DNA of 59,147 bases. Origin: CAZJRB01 sp964547995. GTDB lineage: Bacteria > Planctomycetota > Planctomycetia > Pirellulales > Thermoguttaceae. Made by a program: the position numbers and the translations under genes. Below the pieces are notes generated by a model that saw only the letters and a program-made list of their open reading frames with translations, was not told the origin of the DNA and ran no database searches. Numbering within the stretch: position 1 is the stretch's first letter; each line of letters starts with the position of its first letter. Below are positions 51,101-59,147 of this stretch, one piece after another. The stretch covers positions 1 through 59,147 of the forward strand of contig CAZJRB010000031.1 in assembly GCA_964547995.1 (NCBI GenBank), read 5' to 3'.

Positions 51101-53711
51101 CGCCTTTTTCCCGGCCATACTCGGTCGCCGCTTTCGGGTCCTTGATGTAGCCTTCCCAGCCGTCGTCGATCAGATGGTACTCCCAACCCATCTCGGCGTC
51201 GAAGTCGATCCACCCCTTCCAGTTCGCCTTGTCGCCGGCCATCCAGTCCCAGCTCGAGCGGCCCGGCACGATCCAGTCGGCGTCGACCAGTTCCGGCTCC
51301 GTCGGCGGATTGAGGTTCTCGAACATCGTCTGCTCGACAATGGTCGACAGATCATCGGCCGAAATCACCGCCACCCGCCACGGCGAGGCGAACGGCAGCG
51401 ATGTCTTGATCGGCTCCTTTTGGTCGATTGGGAAGGTGACCTTCAGCAGGTTCCGGTTGCCGTCCACGCGTTTCAGATACGGGATGCAGTAATCGCTGTA
51501 GGTCGCCGCCTGGGCAAGCAGCACCCAGTGTTTTGATTCCGCAAGTTCGCAAAGCAGCGCTAGGGAATACGAGGTGTGATCGATCTTCCCCAGCGGAAAC
51601 TCATAGCCGTAGGCGTTCGGATGGGACTGCCCCCAATAAGCGGGCTTACCCGCGACGTGGAAGGCGGTCGCTTCGTCGGTGATTTCGATAGGACCCTCGC
51701 CCGGAATGGCGTAGCGGAACGCGACGCCGTCGTCATACGCGCGGAAGATGACGTTGAGCTTATGGCCATCCTTCTGAAGTGTAAGCGCCAGCTCGTTCGC
51801 CTTGTTGTGATACGTCGAAACTTTGCCGTGCGGCAATGTATAGGTCTCGTCGATCTTGGCGCCTGCGGTCTCCATCAGCTTGAGGCCACTGGTGAACTTG
51901 GCTTTGTCGGTCGAGATGCCGAGCGGGCTTTCGGCGAGGATCGTCTTCTCGCGGCTTGTCACCTGATACGAGAGCGTCCCGGCAGTTTCGTCGAAAGTGA
52001 TCGTCGCCTTGATCTTCCCGTCCGGCGAAGTCACTTCCATCGTTTTTTGGCGCCGCGGACGAGCTGCTCCCAGAAAACCTGCATTGACCCAATTCGCGTG
52101 ATCGCAGTGAATGCCGTCGCCCGCGTCGCCCACCACGAGATGGATTTTCACACAACCCGCCGGCAGTGGTACGTCGAAATTATGCTGCACCTGTTTTCCG
52201 GATTTTAACGTCGGCGACTTCGCCAGGACTTGCTTTTTTCCGGCGGCGTCCTCGGCAATCACCAGGCAAACAATGCTCGCCCGCGGGTCGGAACGCTGCG
52301 AGTCGTCCAAGCCGACGGTGGCGACAAAGTCTGTCCAGCCCGGATTGCGGGCGTAGACCAAGTGGCCGTTGGCGTGTATTCCAATGCCGTTTTTGTAAAT
52401 CTTTCCGGATAAACTCAGCGGCCTTCCGCCGGCCGACTTACCGATCCCCAAAGCCCCATAGCCCGTGGCGGCCTTCAGTGGCTTCAATTCGGTGATCCGC
52501 ACCTTGGGCAATCGCGAGTTGGACTCGGAGTCGTTCGACTTTGCCGCGTCGGTCGTCTTGGGCGATACCTCGGATGTCTTGGACGATGTTTTGGGTGACA
52601 ACGGATTCTTTGCGATTTGGAAATACTTGCTGCAGCGGGTAACCACTTCCGGGTACTTGTCTGCGAGGTTGTGCTTTTCGGCGATGTCGTTTTCCAGGTC
52701 GTGCAGCCGATACTTGTCCTTGCCGGCCGGGTGCAGCTTCCACTTGCCGACCCGGACGGCCCAGATCCAATAGAAGTATTCGTGCTTCTTCTGCGCCTCG
52801 GTCTTCCCGAGCAGTTCCGGCAGATAGCTGATGCCGTCGATGTCCTCGGGCGGATCGATCCCGGCCACTTCGCAGGCGGTGGGCAGAAAATCCCAGAACG
52901 CGCTGGGGTGATCGCTGAGCTGGCCCGGTTTGATTTTCCCCGGCCACCGGGCAATCATCGGCACGCGGATCCCGCCTTCCTGCATACTCCTCTTGCCGCC
53001 GGAGAGCGGCCCGTTGCTGTTGAAGAACTCGACGTCAATCTTGTTCTGCCATACCTTTTTGCCCGTCTGCGCATCCACTGCACAGAAATAGACGCCGTAG
53101 GTGGGAAAGACTCCCGCCGCAAAATAGACCGTACCGTTGTCCACGCCCACGCCGCAGCGTATCGGCCAGAGCGAAATCATGTGCCCGTTGCCGGATACAC
53201 GTTTGTCTTCAGCCGTCGCCCTGTACTTCCATAGAAGCCCGCCGGTTCTTGCTTCAAGGCAATACAGACACCCATCATCAGAACCCGCATAAACCTTTCC
53301 GTTTGCTACTGCGGGCGCAAGCCTAACAGGTCCTTCCGTGACAAAACTCCACTGCATCTCTCCTGTCGCCGCATCCATGCAGTAGACAGTGTCGTCGGCG
53401 GACGAACCGTAATAAAGACTACCTTCTGCGACAACAACCTGGAATGCCCGGTCGTAAGTCATGGTGGGATACAGCTTCCTTATGCTGTGCCAGTAATCTC
53501 GATTTGCAGGCGCCGGCCATGCCGGCATCGGCGGATGATCTGCCTGGTGAATCCAGGATTGGGTCATCGGGAATTCGAGCGTTTCCGCCGAGATCCCGCT
53601 GCGTCCCGAATTAGAACGACTCGTGGGCCAATCACTCGCTGATATACTCAACGAAAAGAAACGCGAAACCAGCACATACCAGATAATGATATAATGATGT
53701 CTGACTATCAT
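48159..53711 (-). CDS. Chimeric multidomain ORF: PQQ propeller / sulfatase C-part / NPCBM / GH97 / clan-D alpha-galactosidase-like
   Basis: About 1850 aa from the ATG at 53711 (signal-like YIIIWYVLVSRFFSLSISAS). Order: partial PQQ propeller (to about 53043; LYYGSSADDTVYCMDAATGE, VYAGSDDGCLYCLEARTG); sulfatase C-terminal part with no catalytic half (about 53042-52590; GGIRVPMIARWPGK, LHDLENDIAEKHNLADK); NPCBM carbohydrate-binding module (about 52500-52060; KNGIGIHANGHLVY); complete GH97 (about 52045-50290; GWEYHLIDDGWEG, VFHGCAIPSGEQRRWPHV); GH27/GH36-like barrel (about 49940-48159; YMQLDAGYE, NWDYVKIDGAGD with a likely nucleophile Asp). No stop or frameshift interrupts 5.5 kb. The propeller-sulfatase junction cuts both folds, so it is a recombination product or an assembly chimera; the GH97 and C-terminal enzyme may still be functional. 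Confidence 0.75.
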   Translation of the reverse strand: MIVRHHYIIIWYVLVSRFFSLSISASDWPTSRSNSGRSGISAETLEFPMTQSWIHQADHPPMPAWPAPANRDYWHSIRKLYPTMTYDRAFQVVVAEGSLYYGSSADDTVYCMDAATGEMQWSFVTEGPVRLAPAVANGKVYAGSDDGCLYCLEARTGGLLWKYRATAEDKRVSGNGHMISLWPIRCGVGVDNGTVYFAAGVFPTYGVYFCAVDAQTGKKVWQNKIDVEFFNSNGPLSGGKRSMQEGGIRVPMIARWPGKIKPGQLSDHPSAFWDFLPTACEVAGIDPPEDIDGISYLPELLGKTEAQKKHEYFYWIWAVRVGKWKLHPAGKDKYRLHDLENDIAEKHNLADKYPEVVTRCSKYFQIAKNPLSPKTSSKTSEVSPKTTDAAKSNDSESNSRLPKVRITELKPLKAATGYGALGIGKSAGGRPLSLSGKIYKNGIGIHANGHLVYARNPGWTDFVATVGLDDSQRSDPRASIVCLVIAEDAAGKKQVLAKSPTLKSGKQVQHNFDVPLPAGCVKIHLVVGDAGDGIHCDHANWVNAGFLGAARPRRQKTMEVTSPDGKIKATITFDETAGTLSYQVTSREKTILAESPLGISTDKAKFTSGLKLMETAGAKIDETYTLPHGKVSTYHNKANELALTLQKDGHKLNVIFRAYDDGVAFRYAIPGEGPIEITDEATAFHVAGKPAYWGQSHPNAYGYEFPLGKIDHTSYSLALLCELAESKHWVLLAQAATYSDYCIPYLKRVDGNRNLLKVTFPIDQKEPIKTSLPFASPWRVAVISADDLSTIVEQTMFENLNPPTEPELVDADWIVPGRSSWDWMAGDKANWKGWIDFDAEMGWEYHLIDDGWEGYIKDPKAATEYGREKGVGIFAWRRTPGLMEPEAIEKLFKQYAEIGFRGSKVDFFDRLPNGRTGADYEDTQMGLKVRDNLCRIGAKHKIQLVFHGCAIPSGEQRRWPHVVGTEAVHGQEGGPRPQSDNCIAYIRNPLGPVDWSPVGFGKSGKTDAYQLATSVVFQTGLLIMPGLHRKYLAHPSKEFLKKVPAAWDETKFIDGYPGTHTVIARRKGKDWYVGAITSEARAFRVLLDFLEKGKTYSATIYCDKLKGLEMTVETKEVASGDTLTIDAANRGGLVVHLGPRLRTASTSRPAEIAPPPNAPAAVEWNAATGKLSLKYHGGTIFEAAVTAQDADGKPLPDAAVKLEPADSRDAKDKVEQRLKFTLAEAKEGAELVLRGTVTGSAEAFPAETQGATRQGLPVIRTSVGLSRSLRNNAVYDRRWDWALVGPGNGMTRILPKQAGKKEICFDWNSRGPSLELTFRPRFYQKHKELPGFEPWTYEVWRDSVTGYCTWWPYRHGISQEVIGSLVDVFAEKHLPEFGYKYMQLDAGYEAGGGGGPRTFLDWQPKKFPEGAEGAIKKIRSGGMQPGIWVHRVYRSYVDKYLPKIGKEHPEWFVRKEDGKIYQGGYGIWTLNTGNKEAVDTMIRPIFQALKKQNWDYVKIDGAGDMMYSDKQKPAAAHFKKVGMTPEQSLRKWDTVAREELGRDIFILTCWGVGPGRVSVGLVDGVRLGGDGFQWRTMLGNSSMNGVAWRGDPDHCDILPERKGKRKTMKTFGAKAVPTDTIVRPAVVAMAGSMLLLSDKAKVYEDDANLEGVKRSAPVLFTVPGQLYDGGGNGTWWLQEIDRPFDHWSVLARFNWNGKGAPDQKVKFADLGLYDDRDYLVFEFWTQKYLGKHQGSFTAPAMDENNGMQVFAIREAREHPWVLSTTRHISQGGVSLLDEKWDAGSKTLSGKSKVVIGDPYVLTVYLPDGFRLESPGVSGEQAKIANWREIGTVRMVPSATKEVEWKMRFTK

Positions 53712-53840
53712 ACTTCTTAACCTTCTATTGTTACAGTGAACTTGCCGGGCCAACTGGCAGTCATTTGCTTTCTCGCTCATTAAGAGATCGCTATTCGTGC
53801 ATTATGGTACATTGCAGCGTCCCGGTCACATTCTTAACAG

Positions 53841-53984
53841 TTATTTGCGATTCTTCTTGACTGGCAGTTCGGTCGCGGCCGTTCTTGGTTCGACGACTTC
53901 TTTGGCCGTGACTGTCTTCGGTTCGGATTGTGCGTTGCAGAAACACGCGAAGAACAAGACTATAAACGCGAGCATCTTGTACAT
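53841..53984 (-). CDS. 47-residue secreted peptide
   Basis: A short frame with a convincing signal peptide: MYKMLAFIVLFFACFCNA followed by a hydrophilic Thr/Val/Glu-rich segment and a basic end (VKKNRK). A GAGAAG box lies a few bases before the start. It stands alone in the 655-bp gap between the chimeric glycosidase gene and the large kinase. Family and function are unknown; small secreted proteins of this kind are common in planctomycetes but are often missed. The remaining gap (54000-54366) shows no gene. Confidence 0.55.
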   Translation of the reverse strand: MYKMLAFIVLFFACFCNAQSEPKTVTAKEVVEPRTAATELPVKKNRK

Positions 53985-54366
53985 GGGTCTTCTCGCTCAG
54001 TGTAATTGGAGTGAAAACTTGGCCGAACACGCAGGATATCGCTAGCGCGAGTGATGGCGTCAACGGTTATTGATTGTGTTGTTAAGGGAGGTAGGTACGC
54101 GTCGGAAGGGAAGTTGAGGGCACTATGCCAGTGCGTCGAAAGTCCATTCGATCGAGTGTCTGTATTCTAGCGATTCAGAGGAAGACTTGTCGTACAAAAT
54201 CCGCCACCGAGGGTTTTTTATCACCTCCGATTACCAAACCCCCCCTCGCGATCTGTGATATACTCAACCAAACCTGTGAAATCTCCTATTGGCAAGGGCT
54301 TCTGAAGAAGCCTCACTCGGTACGTTGCGGTAGTATACCAGTACCCGGCCCTGCCACGAGCCGACT

Positions 54367-57300
54367 TCAAGGTTCTTCGCCCGATGAATCTACCTCAGCG
54401 GTTTCGGTCTCTTCCGTAGGGTAAGACCGCATGAGCAATACCCGATGACCATCATCAGCAACCATGTAGAGGTGGAAATGGAGCTTGGGCGGCTCGTCGG
54501 TCAACTTCTTGTACAAAGTCCCCAGGTTCTCGAACTTCGTTTTTAGGTCTCGGATCGGTTTGAGCTCGGCTAGGATTGGTTCCCGACCTCCCTTCTTCGG
54601 CAACTTTCTACTCAACTGGGTTTCCCGAGCCGTCAGACCCAAGAGGTACTGACCTGCCTTGTTTGGCCGGAGCAAGACGGGCGTTGTGTTCGGGGGATAT
54701 ACAATCATGCTGGTGACTTCAATTGTATTCTGCGGCAGGAACACCACGCGGAGCCCGAATGCCGGGAAATTCTCTTTGGGAAACGTGATGCCTGTCAATT
54801 GGCCGGGCTTCAGGGTCTTCCCCTCGTCCAAGGCGGCGGCTGGCGGGTTCGCCATTTCTTCAGCAACCTCGAATCCTGGTTGGGGCTCCGAAGGGGGCGT
54901 CTGGGAAAGCTTATGAGCTGCTCTGCGGGGCTTGGCAACCTCACTCGGAGCCGAATACTGCTGGTCTTTCGGGAATCCGTCGAGACGCACGATCTGAAGC
55001 CGCAACGAGTCGGACTTCGGCAGCCGGTCTTTGGGGAGAACAATCTTGCCGGTACCGCTGGCCGGATAGATGACCACTGGTTGGACTTGTTCGACCCGGC
55101 CCAGGGGCAAGAACCGCGAGCGGCCGTCGACGGTGATTTCCAGCCCGCAATTGAGCAGATAGCCTGCCTTCGACGGTGCACCCTGAGCCCAGCGAAATAG
55201 AATCTTCTGATCACGCACGTCAATAGCGGCGACGGCCGCCTGCTTGGCGCTGTCCGTCGAGTTCTCGTCCCGCAGGTAGATCACCCAGTATCCCTTGGCA
55301 TCGTCATGGTGCATCTCGAATGTTCGGGGCGAGGGAATGGCCTGCCTACCGCCGATGAGCTTCAAATCGACGGTCTGCTCAGGCGTCAAGGTGAGCTCGC
55401 CGATGGTCTGGTGGTCCGGCAATTCCACCCCCGTCTGCAACGGCCCCAAGTTGCCTGTTTCTGACAACTTCAGAAACGCCGTTGCCGCTGGAATGCCCCC
55501 CGCACGCAACTCGAACAGAGTGAGGTTCGTGTGCGGGCCGGTAATGAGTATGCGGTCGGCCTGCGTGCTAGGCTTCGCCGTAGCACGACTATGCCAGGGC
55601 GTACTGTCCGTAACGCTGAAGCCCGAGATCGTCTCAGTGAGGTCAGCCACATCCCAGGAACCGTCGTAGAACTCGATCGTCAAGCCATTGTCTCGATCGA
55701 CGCAAGAATCCCGCCCGTAGATGTCCAGAAACAGATTGTCATATGACCCGTCAAACGTAAATGCGAGTACGGCGTCCGTCTGATTCTTGTGGTGGTAGCA
55801 TGTACTGCCGCCCTTCCAAGACTGATTGGGACGCGGATCCGTCGGATTGTTCATGTCGTAGGCAAACGGATCGTTGAGCAGACCATCGAGCCCTTGGGTG
55901 CCGTGTGCATCGGCCGTCACGGGAATCACGCGGGGATCCGACGTGGATGAGTTCACTCGCGAGTCGCTCTTGGCCTCTTCGAGGGCTGCCGAGGCATCGT
56001 CGGCGGAAGACACCAGTGCACCGTCTTCCGCAACGGGCAATTCGGGCGGGCCAGCGCCGCCCTTGCCCGAGGTCACAGTAATCCGGTTGATCACCAGAGT
56101 TCGGGGCGATTTGCCCTGCTGGATAAATCCTCCGACGTGCGTCGTGCCGTCGAATAGCGTATTGTAGTTGTGCGTATCGGTCCAATTTCCAGACTTGTCG
56201 GCGAGAGAGTCGAGACCTTTGGCCGAGTACGACCACCCTGCTGCGTTGAAGGTGGCCGTGAGGGTGAAGCCGTCGAGAACTTCGCTCATTGTCACCCGGT
56301 CGTTGGCCAGCGCAGCAGCGCCAGAACCTTTGTGGGCTACCAGGCGAAACGATCCACCGAGGAACTTCATCAGCACGTTGGGCTGCCCGCCGCCCCGATT
56401 GAAGAACCCACCGTTAGCTTGCACGGTGAAGTTCAGGCCGTTGGCTTCGGGCGGGTCGGTTCTGGCTACGGTCCACGTGACAGTAAGACCGGTCGCCGGA
56501 TCGCTTGTCGGATCGAAGGTATGGATGCTGACGATCCCAGCGTTGTTGTTACCGCCGGTGGTCTTTACTGTGGCGCCGCTCCCCGATTCGGTTACGGCCC
56601 CACCACCGCCTACCGAGTTCGCGACGAGTTTGAACCCGGCATTCGTATCGTCCGGACCACCGGTCGCGAGGTCTCCGTTGTCGAAATGGTCGTCCAGCAG
56701 AACCGTCCCCGCGCCGGTGCCGGCTGATTGGGCAATTCGCTCTTTTTCGTCGGATTCTTCTGCTATTGTCGCCTTGCCTTGATCTAGAGCGACCGGCTGT
56801 TGCCCGCTCGAAAGCTCTGGCCCCTTCACAGTCTCCATGTCCCGGCTCGTATCTCCCGACTCTAAAACGGGTGTCCGGGAAGAAGAGCTTTTGGGCGGTG
56901 CTTGGTTGTTCATGGTCAGCCAGTCGTCATCGGTGGATTCATGCTCTTTCGAATCGAGCGAAGTCAGCAATCGCGGGATCAGTATCGCCAGCAGTACGAG
57001 CAAACCGACGGCAACCACGGCCGCGATGATCTTCCCTTGCGTCTTCTTCAGAAGGCCGGCCTTTCGCGCACCGGATTGTCTCCCGGCGATGGTCTGCGCG
57101 CCGGTCTGATTCGCCGGCACTGCAGCGCCTCCTGCCTGCTCCGGCAGCGGTTCTGCTCGTTTCAGCGGCGCCGCCGGTCTTGCCTTGCGCCGCATCTTCG
57201 GTGGCGGAAACTCCGCCAAGAGTTTGCCGACTTCTTCTGCCGCCTGGTACCGCTCGTCCGGCTTCTTGGCCATCATTTTTTCACAGATCGCGAGTAGCTT

Positions 57301-58206
57301 CTCCGGTACGTCCGAGCGAAACTTGGTGATGCTCTCGGGCGTCATCGCCTGGTGCTTCATCAGCTTCTCGTGCAGCATCCCCTCTGGGAACGGTGGACGG
57401 CCAGTCAGCAAGAAGTAGAGCGTACACCCCAGCGAGTAGATGTCCGCTCGATGGTCGAAGTCCTTGGCACCCATTGCCTGTTCTGGGGCCAGGTAATCCA
57501 CCGAGCCCAGCAGTTGCTGTTCGCTAGAGTCCTTTTCGGCCTTGCCTGGGTCCTGCAACCGGCTCATGCCCATGTCAACGATCTTGATGACACCCTTCTC
57601 GTTGAGCAGTAGATTCGACGGTTTGATGTCACAGTGGACAATCTTGCGGTCATGGCCATGCTGCAGACCTTCGGCCGCTTGGCGGGCGTAGTCGGCGGCT
57701 AGGCTGCTTTCCAGCGGGCCTTGCTCCTCGACGACTTCCTTGAGGTCCTTACCCTCGATGAACTCCATCACAAGGAAGAACCGTCCACTCTCTTGGTCGA
57801 AGCTGTACGCCTGACAGATGTTGGGATGATCGAGCGCAGCGATAGTTCTCGCCTCGAGCAGGAATTGTTCGAGGGCCCCGGGCGTGTTCCCGAACTCCCG
57901 CGAGATGGTCTTCAGGGCCACCCGGCGATTCATCGTAGTATGTTCGGCCAGGAAGACGCCGCCCATCCCGCCGCGCCCCAGCAATCGGATCAAGCGGTAC
58001 TTGCCCAGATAGAAGGAGCTGCGCCCGGCGACGAGTTGGGCCCCTTGCCACTCGGAAATGAACCCCGCATCGACCCATCGCTTGGCGGCATCGACCGGCT
58101 CGTCCTCCGACTGGACGGCAGCCCGAGCTTGTTCGAGTTGCTTGCCCTCAAGCAGTTCGCTCTTCTGGAGCAGGTCAACAAGTTCTTCGGTTGAGGTAAC
58201 CACCAT
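54367..58206 (-). CDS. Large membrane Ser/Thr kinase, non-RD, with lectin-like external region
   Basis: 1279 aa (1283 if the ATG at 58218 is used; the ATG at 58206 follows a GGGAG box). The planctomycete adaptor (LLEGKQLEQARAAV, AGFISEWQGAQLVAGR) precedes the kinase domain at about residues 70-335: glycine loop LGRGGMGGVFLAEH, VALKTI, catalytic loop VHCDIKPSN (Cys replaces the Arg of HRD), metal loop VDMGMSR (DMG for DFG), and SVDYLAPEQ. One membrane segment near residue 400. Outside: a concanavalin/LamG-like beta domain (about 500-715), a galactose-binding-like part with CYHHKNQTD and DIYGRDSC (about 770-920), and a C-terminal region with RFLPLGRVEQVQPVVIYP. I infer a receptor kinase for a surface or carbohydrate signal. 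Confidence 0.88.
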   Translation of the reverse strand: MVVTSTEELVDLLQKSELLEGKQLEQARAAVQSEDEPVDAAKRWVDAGFISEWQGAQLVAGRSSFYLGKYRLIRLLGRGGMGGVFLAEHTTMNRRVALKTISREFGNTPGALEQFLLEARTIAALDHPNICQAYSFDQESGRFFLVMEFIEGKDLKEVVEEQGPLESSLAADYARQAAEGLQHGHDRKIVHCDIKPSNLLLNEKGVIKIVDMGMSRLQDPGKAEKDSSEQQLLGSVDYLAPEQAMGAKDFDHRADIYSLGCTLYFLLTGRPPFPEGMLHEKLMKHQAMTPESITKFRSDVPEKLLAICEKMMAKKPDERYQAAEEVGKLLAEFPPPKMRRKARPAAPLKRAEPLPEQAGGAAVPANQTGAQTIAGRQSGARKAGLLKKTQGKIIAAVVAVGLLVLLAILIPRLLTSLDSKEHESTDDDWLTMNNQAPPKSSSSRTPVLESGDTSRDMETVKGPELSSGQQPVALDQGKATIAEESDEKERIAQSAGTGAGTVLLDDHFDNGDLATGGPDDTNAGFKLVANSVGGGGAVTESGSGATVKTTGGNNNAGIVSIHTFDPTSDPATGLTVTWTVARTDPPEANGLNFTVQANGGFFNRGGGQPNVLMKFLGGSFRLVAHKGSGAAALANDRVTMSEVLDGFTLTATFNAAGWSYSAKGLDSLADKSGNWTDTHNYNTLFDGTTHVGGFIQQGKSPRTLVINRITVTSGKGGAGPPELPVAEDGALVSSADDASAALEEAKSDSRVNSSTSDPRVIPVTADAHGTQGLDGLLNDPFAYDMNNPTDPRPNQSWKGGSTCYHHKNQTDAVLAFTFDGSYDNLFLDIYGRDSCVDRDNGLTIEFYDGSWDVADLTETISGFSVTDSTPWHSRATAKPSTQADRILITGPHTNLTLFELRAGGIPAATAFLKLSETGNLGPLQTGVELPDHQTIGELTLTPEQTVDLKLIGGRQAIPSPRTFEMHHDDAKGYWVIYLRDENSTDSAKQAAVAAIDVRDQKILFRWAQGAPSKAGYLLNCGLEITVDGRSRFLPLGRVEQVQPVVIYPASGTGKIVLPKDRLPKSDSLRLQIVRLDGFPKDQQYSAPSEVAKPRRAAHKLSQTPPSEPQPGFEVAEEMANPPAAALDEGKTLKPGQLTGITFPKENFPAFGLRVVFLPQNTIEVTSMIVYPPNTTPVLLRPNKAGQYLLGLTARETQLSRKLPKKGGREPILAELKPIRDLKTKFENLGTLYKKLTDEPPKLHFHLYMVADDGHRVLLMRSYPTEETETAEVDSSGEEP

Positions 58207-58265
58207 CGTCTCCCTCATGCCACTGACAAGACTGGTCCGAGGCGACTATTGGGCGAATTTTCAGT

Positions 58266-58430
58266 CTACCAGGCCCGACGCTCTTCCGCCAGTGACAGGA
58301 CGTGGCCACCGCGCAGATCTTGCCCATTTGCCACGGGCTTGTCTGCTGCTGCCCTATGCGGCAAGTCCCTGGGCAGCTTTATCTCCGAGAATCCACAATG
58401 TACGTCCAACGCGAGATAGTGAATCGTCAT
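58266..58430 (-). pseudogene. IS110-type transposase N-terminal remnant
   Basis: The frame begins MTIHYLALDVHCGFSEI, the start of IS110-family DEDD transposases with the first catalytic Asp in LDVH, but after about 17 residues the sequence no longer follows the family and ends after 54 codons. The rest of the transposase and the ends of the element are absent. Confidence 0.55.
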
Positions 58431-59147
58431 GCCTGGGTCTCCTTGGGGTTGTAGTATCGAATGCTGTGAACACCCGAAATGTAACAACCTTGAGGCCCCG
58501 GCTTCCGAGATCTTCACACCGCTGAAGTTCTTGAGTTCACAAAAAGTGCTTGGGGCCGACGAACCGACGTACCTATCGACTCACAGTTGGGTGACTACGA
58601 TCGCTAAAGCAACGTGCCGTTTCAAGACGGATACTTGTGCTATGTGGGACCCACCCGTCTCGAGCGCCCGCGAACATTCAGAGAACAGTATTAATGGGGG
58701 GCTGCATTTACAGGTTTGTCATAACGACCCGATACATCCTACTGTTCTTATCCTTACTCGCCTTCTCCGCAAAAACCGCCGTCCAACCGGGATTCTCTTT
58801 TTCCGCCAGTGCCATCAGGACAAGGGTCGTCCCTTCTGAGGGTAACATAGGGCAGTCATTATTGCCGATTGGTGGGGAATTGCAAGGGACGGCAGCAAAC
58901 GCAAAAAAAGGCCGTGCTGGGAGGCATGACCGCCGACAACGGCATGCTCGGCTCGGATTGGGAGTTCTCGCCCATAACCGGATTCTACCACGGCGGGGCG
59001 GGCGGGAGCAAGCAAGGTATTCGTGCCCTCACCTCGATCCTGCGGGGCGATAGGGAAAGGGCTATCATGTACCGACCTGGGCAACGCAGCGCGACACCCG
59101 CCTTCCACGAAAACCCACACGCGAGGCAGGTAATCTTAACGTCTCCC
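58431..59147. other. Right-end region without a recognised gene
   Basis: About 700 bp. A frame from about 58695 has a hydrophobic start (YILLFLSLLAFSA) but then becomes Arg/Gly-rich with no family features, so it is not called. A 30-bp word at 58977-59008 (GGATTCTACCACGGCGGGGC and onward) recurs almost exactly at 46330-46361 next to the integrase remnant. Confidence 0.5.

Noticed and set aside
1..59147. CRISPR array or rRNA operon
   Set aside because: No regularly spaced direct repeats with unique spacers and no rRNA-like conserved blocks were seen on either strand.

Overview
The window looks like a contig from a planctomycete (Planctomycetota, probably Pirellulales-like), not a phage or plasmid. 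The evidence is high GC content, Ser/Thr kinases with the planctomycete N-terminal domain, secreted sulfatases and glycosidases with twin-arginine leaders, MoxR plus giant VWA protein, BBP7-like outer-membrane protein, 'FSLRELF' membrane proteins, and many enzymes exported by Tat. No rRNA, tRNA or CRISPR array was recognised. Both ends look like contig ends.

Layout. 1-9.7 kb (+): four tandem, partly repeated surface or envelope proteins built from STN/secretin-like modules (one truncated by the left edge, then 5, 4 and 4 modules). 9.5-20.2 kb (-): tetraheme cytochrome c, Tat-exported aldo/keto reductase-like protein, small secreted protein, WD40 protein with a histone-H1-like lysine tail, enolase-superfamily protein, MoxR ATPase, double-VWA membrane protein and NHL lipoprotein. 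20.4-21.9 kb (-): a lower-GC methyltransferase/endonuclease pair, probably a type II restriction-modification system. 22.1-32.2 kb (+, one gene -): Sua5-YwlE fusion followed by rpiB, a hypothetical, an outer-membrane barrel (-), a GT39-like mannosyltransferase, a HEAT protein, MtfA peptidase and a kinase. 32.2-36.8 kb (-): larE, two membrane proteins, nnrD and larB. 37.3 kb (+): MuiA-family protein.

39.2-44.8 kb (-) is the most notable region. It is a compact five-gene operon: a zinc-ribbon membrane protein, a radical SAM/SPASM enzyme with a PqqD-like (RRE) N-terminus, a lower-GC hypothetical, a paralogue of the radical SAM enzyme that has lost all cluster cysteines but kept the RRE-like region, and a DUF2207-like membrane protein ending in nine glycines followed by an alternating Cys-Ala tail. 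I infer a peptide-modification system whose substrate is the tail of a large membrane protein rather than a short free precursor.

45-54 kb is a polysaccharide-degradation area: a GH5-like enzyme, a sulfatase whose promoter lies inside an integrase remnant, and a 5.5-kb open reading frame that joins parts of a PQQ propeller, a headless sulfatase, an NPCBM module, a GH97 and a clan-D alpha-galactosidase-like enzyme. 54.4-58.2 kb (-) holds a non-RD kinase with a large extracytoplasmic part. The right end has an IS110-type remnant.

Intergenic DNA is rich in dispersed hairpin repeats. Three copies of one nested inverted-repeat element occur; in two of them an otherwise identical 126-bp core lies in opposite orientation.
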